Source: Cytophagales bacterium (GTDB lineage: Bacteria > Bacteroidota > Bacteroidia > Cytophagales > Spirosomataceae). From it: DNA of 54,360 nt. The notes under the pieces are model-generated. The model did no database searches. It was not told the DNA's origin and was given only the letters and a program-made list of their open reading frames with translations. How positions within the stretch are numbered: the stretch's first letter is position 1; every line of letters begins with the position of its first letter. The translations under genes were made by a program, and so were the position numbers. Location: positions 1 through 54,360 of the forward strand of contig JAAFJE010000027.1 of the NCBI GenBank assembly GCA_013298025.1, read 5' to 3'. Of the stretch, positions 33,185-41,850 are shown piece by piece.

Positions 33185-34046
33185 TTTGTAAGTTTTTGCT
33201 TATCATGGCTTTGCGGTAATCGTTGGGCGTAATGCCGTACTTTTTTCTGAAAAGTTTATTGAAATAAGGAATATCATTAAAACCTGCATCGAAGGCAATT
33301 TGCTGGATTGGCAAATCAGATTTTTGGAGCAATTGGCAAACGTGATGTAGGCGAAATTCGTGGAGCATTTCGATGAATGTTTTTTGCGTAATGGACTTAA
33401 AATACCGACAAAATGACGTAGGCGAAAGATGGGCAATGTGGGCTACTGTTTCGAGCGAAAGGTCTTCTTTGAAATGTTCTATCATAAAGGCAAAAACCTT
33501 TTGAAAACGGATGATGTCGGTTTGGTTGGATGGTTGTGTAGGAAAGGAGTAATCGATGCTATGAAGTTCGTTGCTGTTGCTTAGTTCATGTAAAATATGC
33601 AATAAACCCAAAAGCTTCTCGGTGGCAGAGGCTTGCAACATCCTTTGCATGAGGCTCGTAACACGGCTTTGAGTCGAACCTGTAATCTGAAATCCGGCAC
33701 TGCTTTGTTGTAAAAGTGTATGAATCGCTTTCATTTCGGGCAGATGCCAAAAGTCTTTTCCCCAACAATCGCCCCGAAATTGCAACACAGTGGCTTGGGC
33801 TGTTGTGCCTTCGGTATATTGATTGAGCCAACAATGCGGAAGATTTTCGCCCAATAAAACCAAGTCACCTGCCTGAAAATCATCTATTTGACTTCCCACA
33901 TACCGTTGTCCTTCGCCACTGATAATCCACGTGAGTTCGTATTCTGGATGAAAATGAAAGGGTGCATCGAATACAGGCACTGCAATGGTCCGAATGGTAA
34001 ACGAACTGCTTTGTTCGGGGTCTATTTTCTCGAATACGGCTCTCAT
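33168..34046 (-). CDS. AraC-family transcriptional regulator with cupin sensor
   Basis: This 292-residue regulator has an N-terminal cupin sensor (FHFHPEYELTWIISGEGQRY, then AGDLVLLGENLPHCW) and a C-terminal pair of helix-turn-helix motifs of the AraC/XylS type (LSLETVAHIAHLSPTSFCRYF and the DAGFNDIPYFNKLFRKKYG segment). Such proteins usually sense a sugar or small organic ligand and activate neighbouring genes. It is divergent from the PhyH and TIM-barrel pair with a 137-base spacer, so those two are its likely targets. On its own strand TTCCTTTG (34080-34073) is a near -7 box. Confidence 0.92.
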   Translation of the reverse strand: MRAVFEKIDPEQSSSFTIRTIAVPVFDAPFHFHPEYELTWIISGEGQRYVGSQIDDFQAGDLVLLGENLPHCWLNQYTEGTTAQATVLQFRGDCWGKDFWHLPEMKAIHTLLQQSSAGFQITGSTQSRVTSLMQRMLQASATEKLLGLLHILHELSNSNELHSIDYSFPTQPSNQTDIIRFQKVFAFMIEHFKEDLSLETVAHIAHLSPTSFCRYFKSITQKTFIEMLHEFRLHHVCQLLQKSDLPIQQIAFDAGFNDIPYFNKLFRKKYGITPNDYRKAMISKNLQIKKQG

Positions 34047-34183
34047 AGCTTGTTATAATATTACATAAATACCAAAGGAATATTGAGTTTTATGATAAAA
34101 TAAGACAAGTATAAGGAAATTTTTTCAAAGTAAAAACCTCTTTGTTTTACCAATTTTGTTGTAACAAAACCTTTTGAAACAAC

Positions 34184-34984
34184 ATGATGGATTTACTCAA
34201 TCAGCCTTATCCGCTCACACAAGAAGCCATTGATTTTTACCAAAAAAATCGTTACATCAAGCTCAAACAAGTGCTAGATGCCTCTACGTTGGCGTATTAT
34301 GAAACGACCATTTCTAAGCAGGTTGCTCGCCTCAATCAGCAAGCCTTGCAACTCGACCAGCGAGATACTTACGGGAAGGCTTTTTTGCAAATTTTTAACC
34401 TGTGGCTCGAAGATGATACTTGTCGGGCATTGGTTTTGAGTAAAAGAATCGGGCAAATTGCGGCTGCCTTGATGCAAGTAGAAGGCGTGCGACTGTACCA
34501 CGACCAAGCCTTGTATAAAGAAGCAGGTGGCGGCATTACGCCTTGGCACGCCGACCAATACTATTGGCCTTTGTCGAGCGACAAAACCATCACGGCATGG
34601 ATTCCACTGCAACCCGTGCCACTCGAAATGGGTCCGCTCGAATTTAGTGCTGGTAGTCACCAGATTGTAGAAGGCAGAGAATTGTCTATCAGCGATACCA
34701 GCGAGCAAAAAATAGCCCAACGCTTGCGTGTTACCGACTTTGCCCATGTGGTAGAACCGTATGAATTAGGAGAAATCAGCTTTCATTCGGGATGGGTGTT
34801 TCATCGGGCAGGAGCGAACCAAACCAACCAAACCCGCAAAGTAATGACCATGATTTATATGGATAAAAACATGGTGTTGAAAGCTCCCGAAAATGAAAAC
34901 CAACGCAAAGACTTGGAAAAATGGTGTACTGGTGCAAGGATTGGCGAGGTAATCGACACGCCACTCAATCCTGTAATTGTATAG
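34184..34984 (+). CDS. PhyH-family Fe(II)/2-oxoglutarate-type dioxygenase
   Basis: This 266-residue protein belongs to the phytanoyl-CoA dioxygenase family of non-haem iron hydroxylases. The iron ligands are visible as His122-x-Asp124 in PWHADQYYW and a distal histidine in GWVFHRAGAN (His207), with Arg218 in QTRKV as the probable 2-oxoglutarate contact. In bacteria such enzymes hydroxylate varied small molecules, so the substrate is open. Twenty bases separate it from the next gene, and a divergent AraC regulator lies upstream. ATG at 34187 is an equally possible start. Confidence 0.87.
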   Translation: MMDLLNQPYPLTQEAIDFYQKNRYIKLKQVLDASTLAYYETTISKQVARLNQQALQLDQRDTYGKAFLQIFNLWLEDDTCRALVLSKRIGQIAAALMQVEGVRLYHDQALYKEAGGGITPWHADQYYWPLSSDKTITAWIPLQPVPLEMGPLEFSAGSHQIVEGRELSISDTSEQKIAQRLRVTDFAHVVEPYELGEISFHSGWVFHRAGANQTNQTRKVMTMIYMDKNMVLKAPENENQRKDLEKWCTGARIGEVIDTPLNPVIV

Positions 34985-35004
34985 CTTCATAACCAATCAA
35001 CGCC

Positions 35005-35835
35005 ATGAATATCAAGTATATATGTCCGCATTGGGGTTCGGAAAAAGCCACAGCAGGCGAATTTGTCGAACGTGTACAAAACAACGGCTACGAAGGCATA
35101 GAAATTAACCTGCCACGCCAAGCCGATTTTTGTCGAGATTTTATGCAAAAAGTAGATAAGATAAGACAAGAAGACCCTCATTTTACGCTGATATTACAGC
35201 ATATTTTATCACCTCAAACGGCTAATATTGCCGACTTCATAACTGAAATCAAGCGTTATTGGCTGTATTTGGCAGCATTTGAGCCAACCTGCATCAACTC
35301 GCATACAGGAAAAGATTATTTTACTTTCGACGAAAATAGCCGTATTCTCGAAGTATATGAGCAATTGAGCCAGCAAACGGGCATTCCTGTGTATCATGAA
35401 ATACACCGAGGACGATTTTCTTTTCATGCACCAAGCTTAGTGCCTTATTTACAGCGTTTTCCGTCGTTGTCGTTGGTGGGCGATTTTTCTCATTTTTGCG
35501 TAGTGTCTGAAAGTTTGTTGGAAGGACAAGAAGCTTTTATCGAACAAATCATTCCTCATATCAAGCACATACACGCACGGGTTGGAAGCCAACAAGCCTC
35601 GCAGGTAAGCGACCCTGCAGCCCCCGAATGGCAGCCGCACCTGCATCGTTTTTTAGGTTGGTGGAAACAAATGGTGGCGTATCATCGGCAACGAGCAACG
35701 GATACGTTCACGATTACGCCCGAATTTGGTCCTAGTCCTTATATGCCCGCCTTACCTTTTACACAACAACCGATTGGTAATCAATGGGAAATTAACCTAT
35801 TTATGAAAGATTTTTTGCGTAAAAATTTAGGATAA
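35005..35835 (+). CDS. sugar phosphate isomerase/epimerase-like TIM-barrel protein
   Basis: This 276-residue protein fits the AP-endonuclease-2-type TIM barrel used by xylose isomerase-like epimerases. Candidate metal ligands sit at strand ends: NSHTGKDYF, VYHEIHRGRFSFH, LVGDFSHFC, HIHARVGS and TITPEFGPSPY. It is probably translated with the PhyH gene and may process a sugar or polyol for it; this is inference from the neighbourhood. No DNA-repair feature suggests a true endonuclease. Similar AraC/PhyH/TIM-barrel groupings occur in sugar-use loci of Bacteroidota, but the substrate cannot be read. Confidence 0.7.
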   Translation: MNIKYICPHWGSEKATAGEFVERVQNNGYEGIEINLPRQADFCRDFMQKVDKIRQEDPHFTLILQHILSPQTANIADFITEIKRYWLYLAAFEPTCINSHTGKDYFTFDENSRILEVYEQLSQQTGIPVYHEIHRGRFSFHAPSLVPYLQRFPSLSLVGDFSHFCVVSESLLEGQEAFIEQIIPHIKHIHARVGSQQASQVSDPAAPEWQPHLHRFLGWWKQMVAYHRQRATDTFTITPEFGPSPYMPALPFTQQPIGNQWEINLFMKDFLRKNLG

Positions 35836-35875
35836 AACAACACCCAAATGGATTGGTAAAGCTGTATTCGCTTAC

Positions 35876-35900
35876 ACTTGGGCGGTTATTTCGCCCAAGT
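35876..35900. terminator. hairpin between convergent genes
   Basis: ACTTGGGCG (35876-35884) and CGCCCAAGT (35892-35900) form a nine-base perfect stem with a seven-base loop between the TIM-barrel gene and the RMD1-type gene. T runs are absent, so termination is only probable. Confidence 0.5.
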
Positions 35901-35905
35901 AAATC

Positions 35906-36685
35906 CTAAAAAATCTTTCGCAACAACAAATCAAATACTTCTATTAAAATAAGCACAATGATAATCCATTCGAGGCGTGTGCTTTCTCGATTTTGGACTA
36001 ATTCCGTGAAAAGCGTCAGGGTTTCTTGTACTATTTTGAGTTTGTAGTCAATATCTTGGTAACGCATTTTGAGGTCGAATACCTTTTTCAATCCCTTGTC
36101 GATGCGTTCGAGGTATTCGTTTTCCCAGGTTTCATCGGGCGAATCAAAAATATACAGGTTGTCGATAATGCTGTTTTTTACATTGAGCGTTTTACCAATA
36201 AACCGCAGCAACGCCTTTTGCGAACTATGCAATTTGCCGTGTAGCTCTAGTTGGTCGGTCATTTGGCGGGTATTTTTCAAAATAGCATACGTTAGCGATT
36301 CGTAGTAATCGAGGGCAACCGATTGGGCAATATTGAGCATCATAATCCGAATAGCGTCGTCGTTGAGTGTAGCCACCGTGATAGAATTATGCCTAATCAC
36401 CTCTGTAAGCACACTGGCATTGATTTGCACATCGAAGTCGTCTTGGAAGACCTCTTCGACCCAATTTTCCGCATAATTTTTTGTAAATTTAATAAAGGAA
36501 CTTTGCTCTAAAGGATTAAAGTCGGCAAAAACTACCACGCCGTAGCTCAACAAATACACATATTGCCCTGTTTGGGTTTGGTAAAACAGTTCCGAATTGT
36601 TGCTCAAAAGCGGTTCGCTGGTATATTCTTGCTTAAATTTCTTGAGGTTGAGTACTTCTGCTATCTGGAAAGCTTCGATTTTCAT
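35906..36685 (-). CDS. RMD1/DUF155-family protein
   Basis: This 259-residue protein resembles the RMD1/RMND1/YagE (DUF155) family. The central LLSYGVVVFADFNPLEQSSF segment and the acidic VEEVFQDDFDVQ region are followed by helices and a C-terminal membrane anchor (TRLEWIIIVLILIEVFDLLL) typical of the family. Eukaryotic relatives are mitochondrial or act in sporulation. The bacterial role is unknown. The protein is probably anchored in the inner membrane by its C-terminus. No good promoter was found upstream on the minus strand. Confidence 0.8.
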   Translation of the reverse strand: MKIEAFQIAEVLNLKKFKQEYTSEPLLSNNSELFYQTQTGQYVYLLSYGVVVFADFNPLEQSSFIKFTKNYAENWVEEVFQDDFDVQINASVLTEVIRHNSITVATLNDDAIRIMMLNIAQSVALDYYESLTYAILKNTRQMTDQLELHGKLHSSQKALLRFIGKTLNVKNSIIDNLYIFDSPDETWENEYLERIDKGLKKVFDLKMRYQDIDYKLKIVQETLTLFTELVQNRESTRLEWIIIVLILIEVFDLLLRKIF

Positions 36686-37047
36686 GGTATTGCTTGCTTA
36701 ATGTAACGGAATTTACGAAAAAAGGATGATGTGGGCAACCCATGCAAAGTTTCCTCATAACATGCCAACATATAGGTAAATGATGAAAAATAAAAATAAA
36801 TGCGAATTATTTTGCTCTTATAAAAATAAATTCTAATTTTGTCGAACTAATATAACCTTAATAAATGATTACTTTCTACCAATGAAACCCTCTAAATACT
36901 CAACACACCCTTCTCTTTCTATCGGCTACTCAATATGTCTGGTTCATCTTTTTGCCTGTAATATTGAATGCTTTCCTTGGGTTTATCTATGATAAACACC
37001 TTTGCCACCCTTTTGTATTTTAACCTAAACATTTACCATACACTTTC
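36686..37047. other. spacer with promoter and long leader of the 37048 gene
   Basis: These 362 bases hold the promoter at 36811-36841 and an implied leader of about 200 bases. The leader includes a 36-codon frame (36882-36992) starting MKPSKYSTHPSLS and ending with hydrophobic and cysteine-rich residues. Whether it is translated is unclear. No other gene or RNA signature is seen. Confidence 0.5.
36811..36841 (+). promoter_or_regulatory. strong Bacteroidetes-type promoter
   Basis: TTTG (36811-36814) and TAATTTTG (36834-36841) match both consensus boxes exactly and are 19 bases apart, the ideal spacing. Transcription would start near 36848, about 200 bases before the 37048 gene. Confidence 0.7.
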
Positions 37048-38175
37048 ATGAAAAAACTACTCCTCTCCCTAGCACTTGTTGCTTCATTGCCTTCTTTTGC
37101 CCAAAAAGTAGATTTAGACCGCTTCCATTTTGATGTGGCCTATCAAGCACTTCCTAAAGAAAACGTTCCTTTAGAGAAACGTACCTTTGGCATACATATC
37201 AAAAGTACAGATGGATTTAACAAGTACGTTCCTGACTCAAGAATTTATGAGCAATTGAATGTTGATGGATGGAAAAAAGTAGAATCGAATCCCACCGTTG
37301 GAGTTGATTTTGTACTTGAAGATTTCATTTTTAAAGGAACAGAAGTAAAAACCGAAACAGTAAATGAGAAAGACAAAGATGGAAACATCACAAAATCAAC
37401 TACTTATTATTGGGTAGAAGCACGTTACAGTGCAAGAGGCTATGCCGTTTACAAAGGCCCATTTACTCCAAGTAAAGAAGCACTTGAACAAGCCAAAAAG
37501 AAAGAAGAAGCCAAAGCTACCAATAAGTTTTTAGCTAATGCTGTAGTAAAACCTGCTGATAATACAGGCGGAGAAAACCAGACGCTTGCATTGGGAAGAG
37601 AACTCTTTTTTACGACCAATAAAAAAACTGTTCGTGATGCGGCTGTACAAGATTTTAACACAGGAAAAGATGCCATATATGAACAAAAGCTACGTGATTT
37701 TGTAAACCAATCCATTACAATCGTCAATCAAAAACTCAATACAACGTATGGGTTTCCCGCTATCCAAACACGTGACATCCTTTGGATTTTAGATGCTAAA
37801 AATGAAGAAGGAAAAACACAAATAGAGGCGATAGAAGCGGTGAAAGAACTATTTAAAGGCATGAAAGCTGATGAACCAACCGAGCAATTAGCAAAAAACT
37901 TACAACCTTTGATTGATTATTTTGAATCGCTCAAAACGAAATATACATCCTCTGATAAATCTGGTCGTAAGATGCGTTATTCTGCTTACTATAATCTTGC
38001 TAAAATCTATTATTATTTAGATATGCCCGACAAAGTAATCAAAGAAGCAGAAGGACTCATTGCCAACGATTATGATACCAAAGACGGTAAAAATCTTATT
38101 GAAGACGCTACCAAACTGAAAGATATTTTTGCTCAAACAGGCTTTATTTCCCGTCATAACCCTAGCTTGAAATAG
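37048..38175 (+). CDS. secreted protein of unknown function (375 residues)
   Basis: A clear signal peptide (MKKLLLSLALVASLPSFAQ) precedes a beta-rich region to about residue 145, a lysine/alanine-rich linker (EQAKKKEEAKATNKFLAN) and a helical C-terminal half. That half includes a TPR-like segment, YSAYYNLAKIYYYLDMPDKV. I do not recognise a named family. The next gene encodes a protein with the same plan (signal peptide, beta-rich region, one TPR-like segment), so the two may be distant paralogues or partners. It is the first gene behind the best promoter match in the window. Confidence 0.75.
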   Translation: MKKLLLSLALVASLPSFAQKVDLDRFHFDVAYQALPKENVPLEKRTFGIHIKSTDGFNKYVPDSRIYEQLNVDGWKKVESNPTVGVDFVLEDFIFKGTEVKTETVNEKDKDGNITKSTTYYWVEARYSARGYAVYKGPFTPSKEALEQAKKKEEAKATNKFLANAVVKPADNTGGENQTLALGRELFFTTNKKTVRDAAVQDFNTGKDAIYEQKLRDFVNQSITIVNQKLNTTYGFPAIQTRDILWILDAKNEEGKTQIEAIEAVKELFKGMKADEPTEQLAKNLQPLIDYFESLKTKYTSSDKSGRKMRYSAYYNLAKIYYYLDMPDKVIKEAEGLIANDYDTKDGKNLIEDATKLKDIFAQTGFISRHNPSLK

Positions 38176-38222
38176 TAATCTAAATCTTAATTCTATTATA
38201 AATTTTTATACGTTTAACAAAC

Positions 38223-39833
38223 ATGAAAAATACCCTAGTATTATTAATGCTCTTGTGTGTTGCCCACCTTACACAAGCACAATTTTTTAAAAGTGATGAT
38301 GCAAAAAATGTTGTGTCAATGAGAGGTTCGGTCGCTCCGATAGACCCCACTTATGCAAACTATAGGTCATATAGCATGAAAATAAGTTTGGACAAAGGCT
38401 TTGAAGAATCGTTTAAGGCTAAAAAAATGGCTTATTCAGAAGCAATTTTTAACGAAAGACTTGGCGTTTGGGGCTTGAAGAAAAAAGATGATGGCGATTT
38501 TACTATTACTTATACACTTGCACGATACGAGCTTATCACCAATGAAAGTTATCTTGAAAATTCGTATCAAAATGCCCCAGCTTATTATATTGGCTTAGAA
38601 TCGAACCTTACTATCCAAGACAAGCAAGGTAAACTTATCTATAAACGATATAATACACCTAAAGTGAAAATGTATGTGATAGATGTAAAAGAAACATACG
38701 ATAATTTGGCTTATAAAATCGTTCTAACAGATTTTATACAATTATTCAACGAGTTTGAAAGCTATTATTTGTATAGCCCTGTACATTCGTTACGCTTTTT
38801 TGATGTGAAAAAACGTAAAAAGTCAAAATCGACGTTCAATGAAGAAGAGTTTAATCAATCTACCCAAGTGTTGCCAGCCCTGTTGGACGTAGAAAGAAGT
38901 AACTGGTCTAGTTTATTGGGTGAAGCACAAAAATATTGGAAAGGACTTGTTGACTTTAAAGATGATGACGAAGATTTACAACAAGATATTCGATTTAATG
39001 CTAATTATAACTTAGCTGTAGCGGCTTTATTTCTTGGTAATTTAGATGAGTTCGACAAATATATGCCTGGTGTTAAGGAGAATGAAAAGTCATTTCTTGG
39101 TATGCGTGTCTATTATTCGGATTTAGAAAAAGCGAAAAAAGACGTAATTGCGGCGAACAATGCCAAAAAAGATGCGACAAAGGTAGAGTCTATTGCTCCA
39201 GAACCATTTGTATATGAGTATAAAAAAGGCCCTAATGCGTTCAGATTTGCCGAATTTGAAAAGGCAGAGGTTACAGACGACGATAACAACAAAATAGCGG
39301 GCAAAGTACGTTTATTGAGCGATTATCCAGAGTTGGTTGATTATAGAACAGAAAAAACCCGCTCTAATTTAGGACAATTAATGGACCAAGTAGGGTCGGA
39401 TAAAAGTTCTGTGTGGATTTTTATTGAGGGAGAAAAAAAACCAAAAAGAACCAATCTCAAGAAAATCGTTTCACTCAAAGATAAAGATGGAAAAGTTTAT
39501 CTTACAGGAAAAACAGGGCAAACGTCAAACTTGGTATTTAGTAAAAACCTCGTTAACACAAAGCGATTCGCTCTTTTTGACGCTATAAAATCAAATGATA
39601 AAATTGCACTCATGCAAGAGTTTTTCCCTCAAGATAGCTACGCATTTAAGCGTCCTAGTGAGGAAGGTTTTTTTGTAGCTCCAGAATTTATTGGAAGACG
39701 CAAAGCCTTGAAAGAGTATTTTGCTGATTGTCCTAGTGTTATTGCCAAAATAGATAAAGGAGAATATGATTTTAATAACAAAGAAACTTATCTGAAGTTA
39801 TATAACGATTATATTGAGGCATCTAAAAAATAA
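38223..39833 (+). CDS. secreted protein of unknown function (536 residues)
   Basis: This protein has a signal peptide (MKNTLVLLMLLCVAHLTQA) and starts 47 bases after the previous gene, so both are probably co-transcribed. The first 200 residues look beta-rich, followed by a helical part with a TPR-like segment (IRFNANYNLAVAALFLGN). A lysine-rich linker leads to a C-terminal part with SH3-like strands (SSVWIFIEGEKKPKRTN) and a helical tail. No family is recognised and no T9SS sorting domain or lipobox is seen, so a periplasmic location is likely. A hairpin terminator follows. Confidence 0.75.
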   Translation: MKNTLVLLMLLCVAHLTQAQFFKSDDAKNVVSMRGSVAPIDPTYANYRSYSMKISLDKGFEESFKAKKMAYSEAIFNERLGVWGLKKKDDGDFTITYTLARYELITNESYLENSYQNAPAYYIGLESNLTIQDKQGKLIYKRYNTPKVKMYVIDVKETYDNLAYKIVLTDFIQLFNEFESYYLYSPVHSLRFFDVKKRKKSKSTFNEEEFNQSTQVLPALLDVERSNWSSLLGEAQKYWKGLVDFKDDDEDLQQDIRFNANYNLAVAALFLGNLDEFDKYMPGVKENEKSFLGMRVYYSDLEKAKKDVIAANNAKKDATKVESIAPEPFVYEYKKGPNAFRFAEFEKAEVTDDDNNKIAGKVRLLSDYPELVDYRTEKTRSNLGQLMDQVGSDKSSVWIFIEGEKKPKRTNLKKIVSLKDKDGKVYLTGKTGQTSNLVFSKNLVNTKRFALFDAIKSNDKIALMQEFFPQDSYAFKRPSEEGFFVAPEFIGRRKALKEYFADCPSVIAKIDKGEYDFNNKETYLKLYNDYIEASKK

Positions 39834-39860
39834 ACAGGTGTTGTAATGATAACACCCAGC

Positions 39861-39910
39861 AATGGAGCTTTGTTTAACTATTTGTTAGGCAAAGCTCCAT
39901 TTGTGTTTTG
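39861..39910 (+). terminator. terminator after the secreted-protein pair
   Basis: Twelve-base perfect arms AATGGAGCTTTG (39861-39872) and CAAAGCTCCATT (39890-39901) enclose a 17-base loop. A T-rich tail (TGTGTTTTG) follows, whose last bases double as the -33 box of the next promoter. Confidence 0.75.
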
Positions 39911-39940
39911 CAATGATTGTCATATTTTCTCTTAATTTTG
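39907..39940 (+). promoter_or_regulatory. promoter of the porZ-like gene
   Basis: TTTG (39907-39910) and TAATTTTG (39933-39940) match both boxes exactly, 22 bases apart. The start codon follows 20 bases after the -7 box, so the leader is very short. Confidence 0.55.
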
Positions 39941-39959
39941 AGCAATAGAATTGAATGTG

Positions 39960-41792
39960 ATGAAAAAAAGTATTGGATATATATTGCTATTTGGGTTATG
40001 TGCTTTTGGTTATACACCCATTTCCTTCGGACAAATCAACTTGCCAATGGAAACGTGGCGAACGCATTTTAATTACAAAGAATGCCTTGCCTTAGCCCAA
40101 GCAGGAAACCATATTTATGCCATCAGTCGGCAAGGAATGTTTTACTACGACAGCCAAATGCAAGAAGCTACTAAGCTCTCAATGCTCGATGGTTTGTCCG
40201 AAAATCAATTTACTGCCTTGCATTACTACGCAGGTTTGAATATGCTGATTGTTGGCTACCAATCGGGTATGATAGACCTTGTGTTCCTCAATACCACCTA
40301 CGAACCCAAGCAAATTGTGCCACTGGGTTTTATCAAAGAAACTACTTCTTTGCAAGGCAACAAACAAATCAATGCCATTGTCACACGCCAAACAACGGCA
40401 TATTTATCAACCGATTTTGGTTTGGTTGTACTCGATTTGAACAAACAAGAAATCAAAGAAACGTATCTTTATTTAGGTGAAAAAGGCGAAGCTTTGGGCG
40501 TTTCACAAACGGCTATTGTAGCAGATAGCCTGTATATTAGTACATCGCAAGGGTTGCGTGTAGCTCCTTTGCGTACCGATATAAATTTACAATATTTTGG
40601 CAACTGGCAAACGCTCATCAAGGGACAAACCGTACAAACTTCACTCGGCAATGAGTTGATTGTAGGCACAAGCGAAGGCAATGTTTTACGCTATGCTCAA
40701 GGCAAATGGCAGACGCTCTTCAAGCTCAACACTGCCACTGAACGCCTCATGCCCTTGAGTGCTACGCTGTTTTGGGTGCTGGCAGGCAATGTGCTACGAG
40801 AGTATGACCTTGCTACGCAAAGCTTATCGCTTGTTTCACAATCATTGCTACAAAAGCCCCGACAAATCCTACTTGATGCCCAACAAAAACGATGGGTTGC
40901 CGATGCCCAATATGGCTTGTTGAGCAATTATACAGGCACTTGGCGTTCGTACAGCCCCAGTAGTGAAGATACACTCTACCAAAGTCGTATCGACTCGGTG
41001 GTACTCGACGAGCAGGACAGTCGTTGGACGAGGCTCGGAGCGTATCAGGGGATTTTGGTTGAAAATACGCAAAAGCAACGGGTGTATTTGTATGCCGGTC
41101 AAGGAGCAGGAAATTTGCCCAGCACGACCGTCAAAACGTTGGCATTGGATACCCAAGGACGTATGTGGGTTGGCACAACCGCAGGAGTGGCGGTGTTCGA
41201 TTATCCGCCCAATGTTTTTACAGGACGAAATTTTGATGCGTACATCCCGATTTATGAAAATAGAAAATTACTAAGCAACGAAACAGTCAATGCCCTTGCC
41301 ATCGACGGGGCCAATCGTAAATGGATAGGCACAAACAATGGCTTATTTTTGTTTAATACCGAAGGCACAGCCTTGGTCGATTATTTCAGCCCCGACAACG
41401 CTCCCCTGCCGAGCAAGCAAATCCAATCTATTCGGATAGCCCCTGCTACGGGCGAGGTGTTTATCAGAACGACCAATGGTATGGTATCGTATCAGGGTAC
41501 AGCCTTGGCTTCGGGCGATACCCAAGCCGACTCGCTCTTGATATATCCCAATCCTGTGCCGCCTACCTACGAAGGGGCTATTACAATTGACCGACTGGTG
41601 GCACAAGCATGGATAAAAATCACAGATGCCGCTGGCAAATTGGTGTACCAAACCCAAGCCAATGGCGGACGTGCCATTTGGCCCATACAAAACCAATACG
41701 GACAAAAAGTAAGTTCGGGAATTTACCTCGTGCTATCAAGCAACGCCGATGGCACCGAAACCATCATTGGGAAAATAGCGGTGGTGCGGTGA
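39960..41792 (+). CDS. porZ: PorZ-like T9SS protein (beta-propeller with sorting domain)
   Basis: This 610-residue surface protein has a signal peptide and then repeated propeller blades of the two-component-regulator type: NHIYAISRQGMFYYD, LSENQFTALHY, RMWVGTTAGVAVFDY and RKWIGTNNGLFLFN. A C-terminal T9SS sorting-like domain (LLIYPNPVPPTYEGAI to the end) completes the PorZ plan. PorZ in Porphyromonas gingivalis works with the PorU sortase and binds the lipopolysaccharide attached to T9SS cargo. No histidine kinase part is present. The window also encodes a giant T9SS cargo. The ATG at 39960 is preferred over a TTG nine bases upstream. Confidence 0.72.
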   Translation: MKKSIGYILLFGLCAFGYTPISFGQINLPMETWRTHFNYKECLALAQAGNHIYAISRQGMFYYDSQMQEATKLSMLDGLSENQFTALHYYAGLNMLIVGYQSGMIDLVFLNTTYEPKQIVPLGFIKETTSLQGNKQINAIVTRQTTAYLSTDFGLVVLDLNKQEIKETYLYLGEKGEALGVSQTAIVADSLYISTSQGLRVAPLRTDINLQYFGNWQTLIKGQTVQTSLGNELIVGTSEGNVLRYAQGKWQTLFKLNTATERLMPLSATLFWVLAGNVLREYDLATQSLSLVSQSLLQKPRQILLDAQQKRWVADAQYGLLSNYTGTWRSYSPSSEDTLYQSRIDSVVLDEQDSRWTRLGAYQGILVENTQKQRVYLYAGQGAGNLPSTTVKTLALDTQGRMWVGTTAGVAVFDYPPNVFTGRNFDAYIPIYENRKLLSNETVNALAIDGANRKWIGTNNGLFLFNTEGTALVDYFSPDNAPLPSKQIQSIRIAPATGEVFIRTTNGMVSYQGTALASGDTQADSLLIYPNPVPPTYEGAITIDRLVAQAWIKITDAAGKLVYQTQANGGRAIWPIQNQYGQKVSSGIYLVLSSNADGTETIIGKIAVVR

Positions 41793-41834
41793 GGTGTTAC
41801 CTGTATCAAGCAACTAACTTTCAGCAGAACTTGC

Positions 41835-41842
41835 TACCTTTG
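41835..41842 (+). promoter_or_regulatory. -7 box before the YkgJ-type gene
   Basis: TACCTTTG matches TAnnTTTG exactly but lies only eight bases before the start codon and lacks a spaced TTTG. It may be coincidental, or the message may be nearly leaderless. Confidence 0.3.
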
Positions 41843-41850
41843 TACTTTGT

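Noticed and set aside
35005-35835. DNA-repair AP endonuclease
   Set aside because: The barrel type is shared with sugar isomerases, and the neighbours (AraC, PhyH) point to metabolism.
39960-41792. Two-component sensor kinase, suggested by the propeller repeats
   Set aside because: There is no membrane helix after the propellers and no kinase domain; the protein ends in a T9SS sorting domain.
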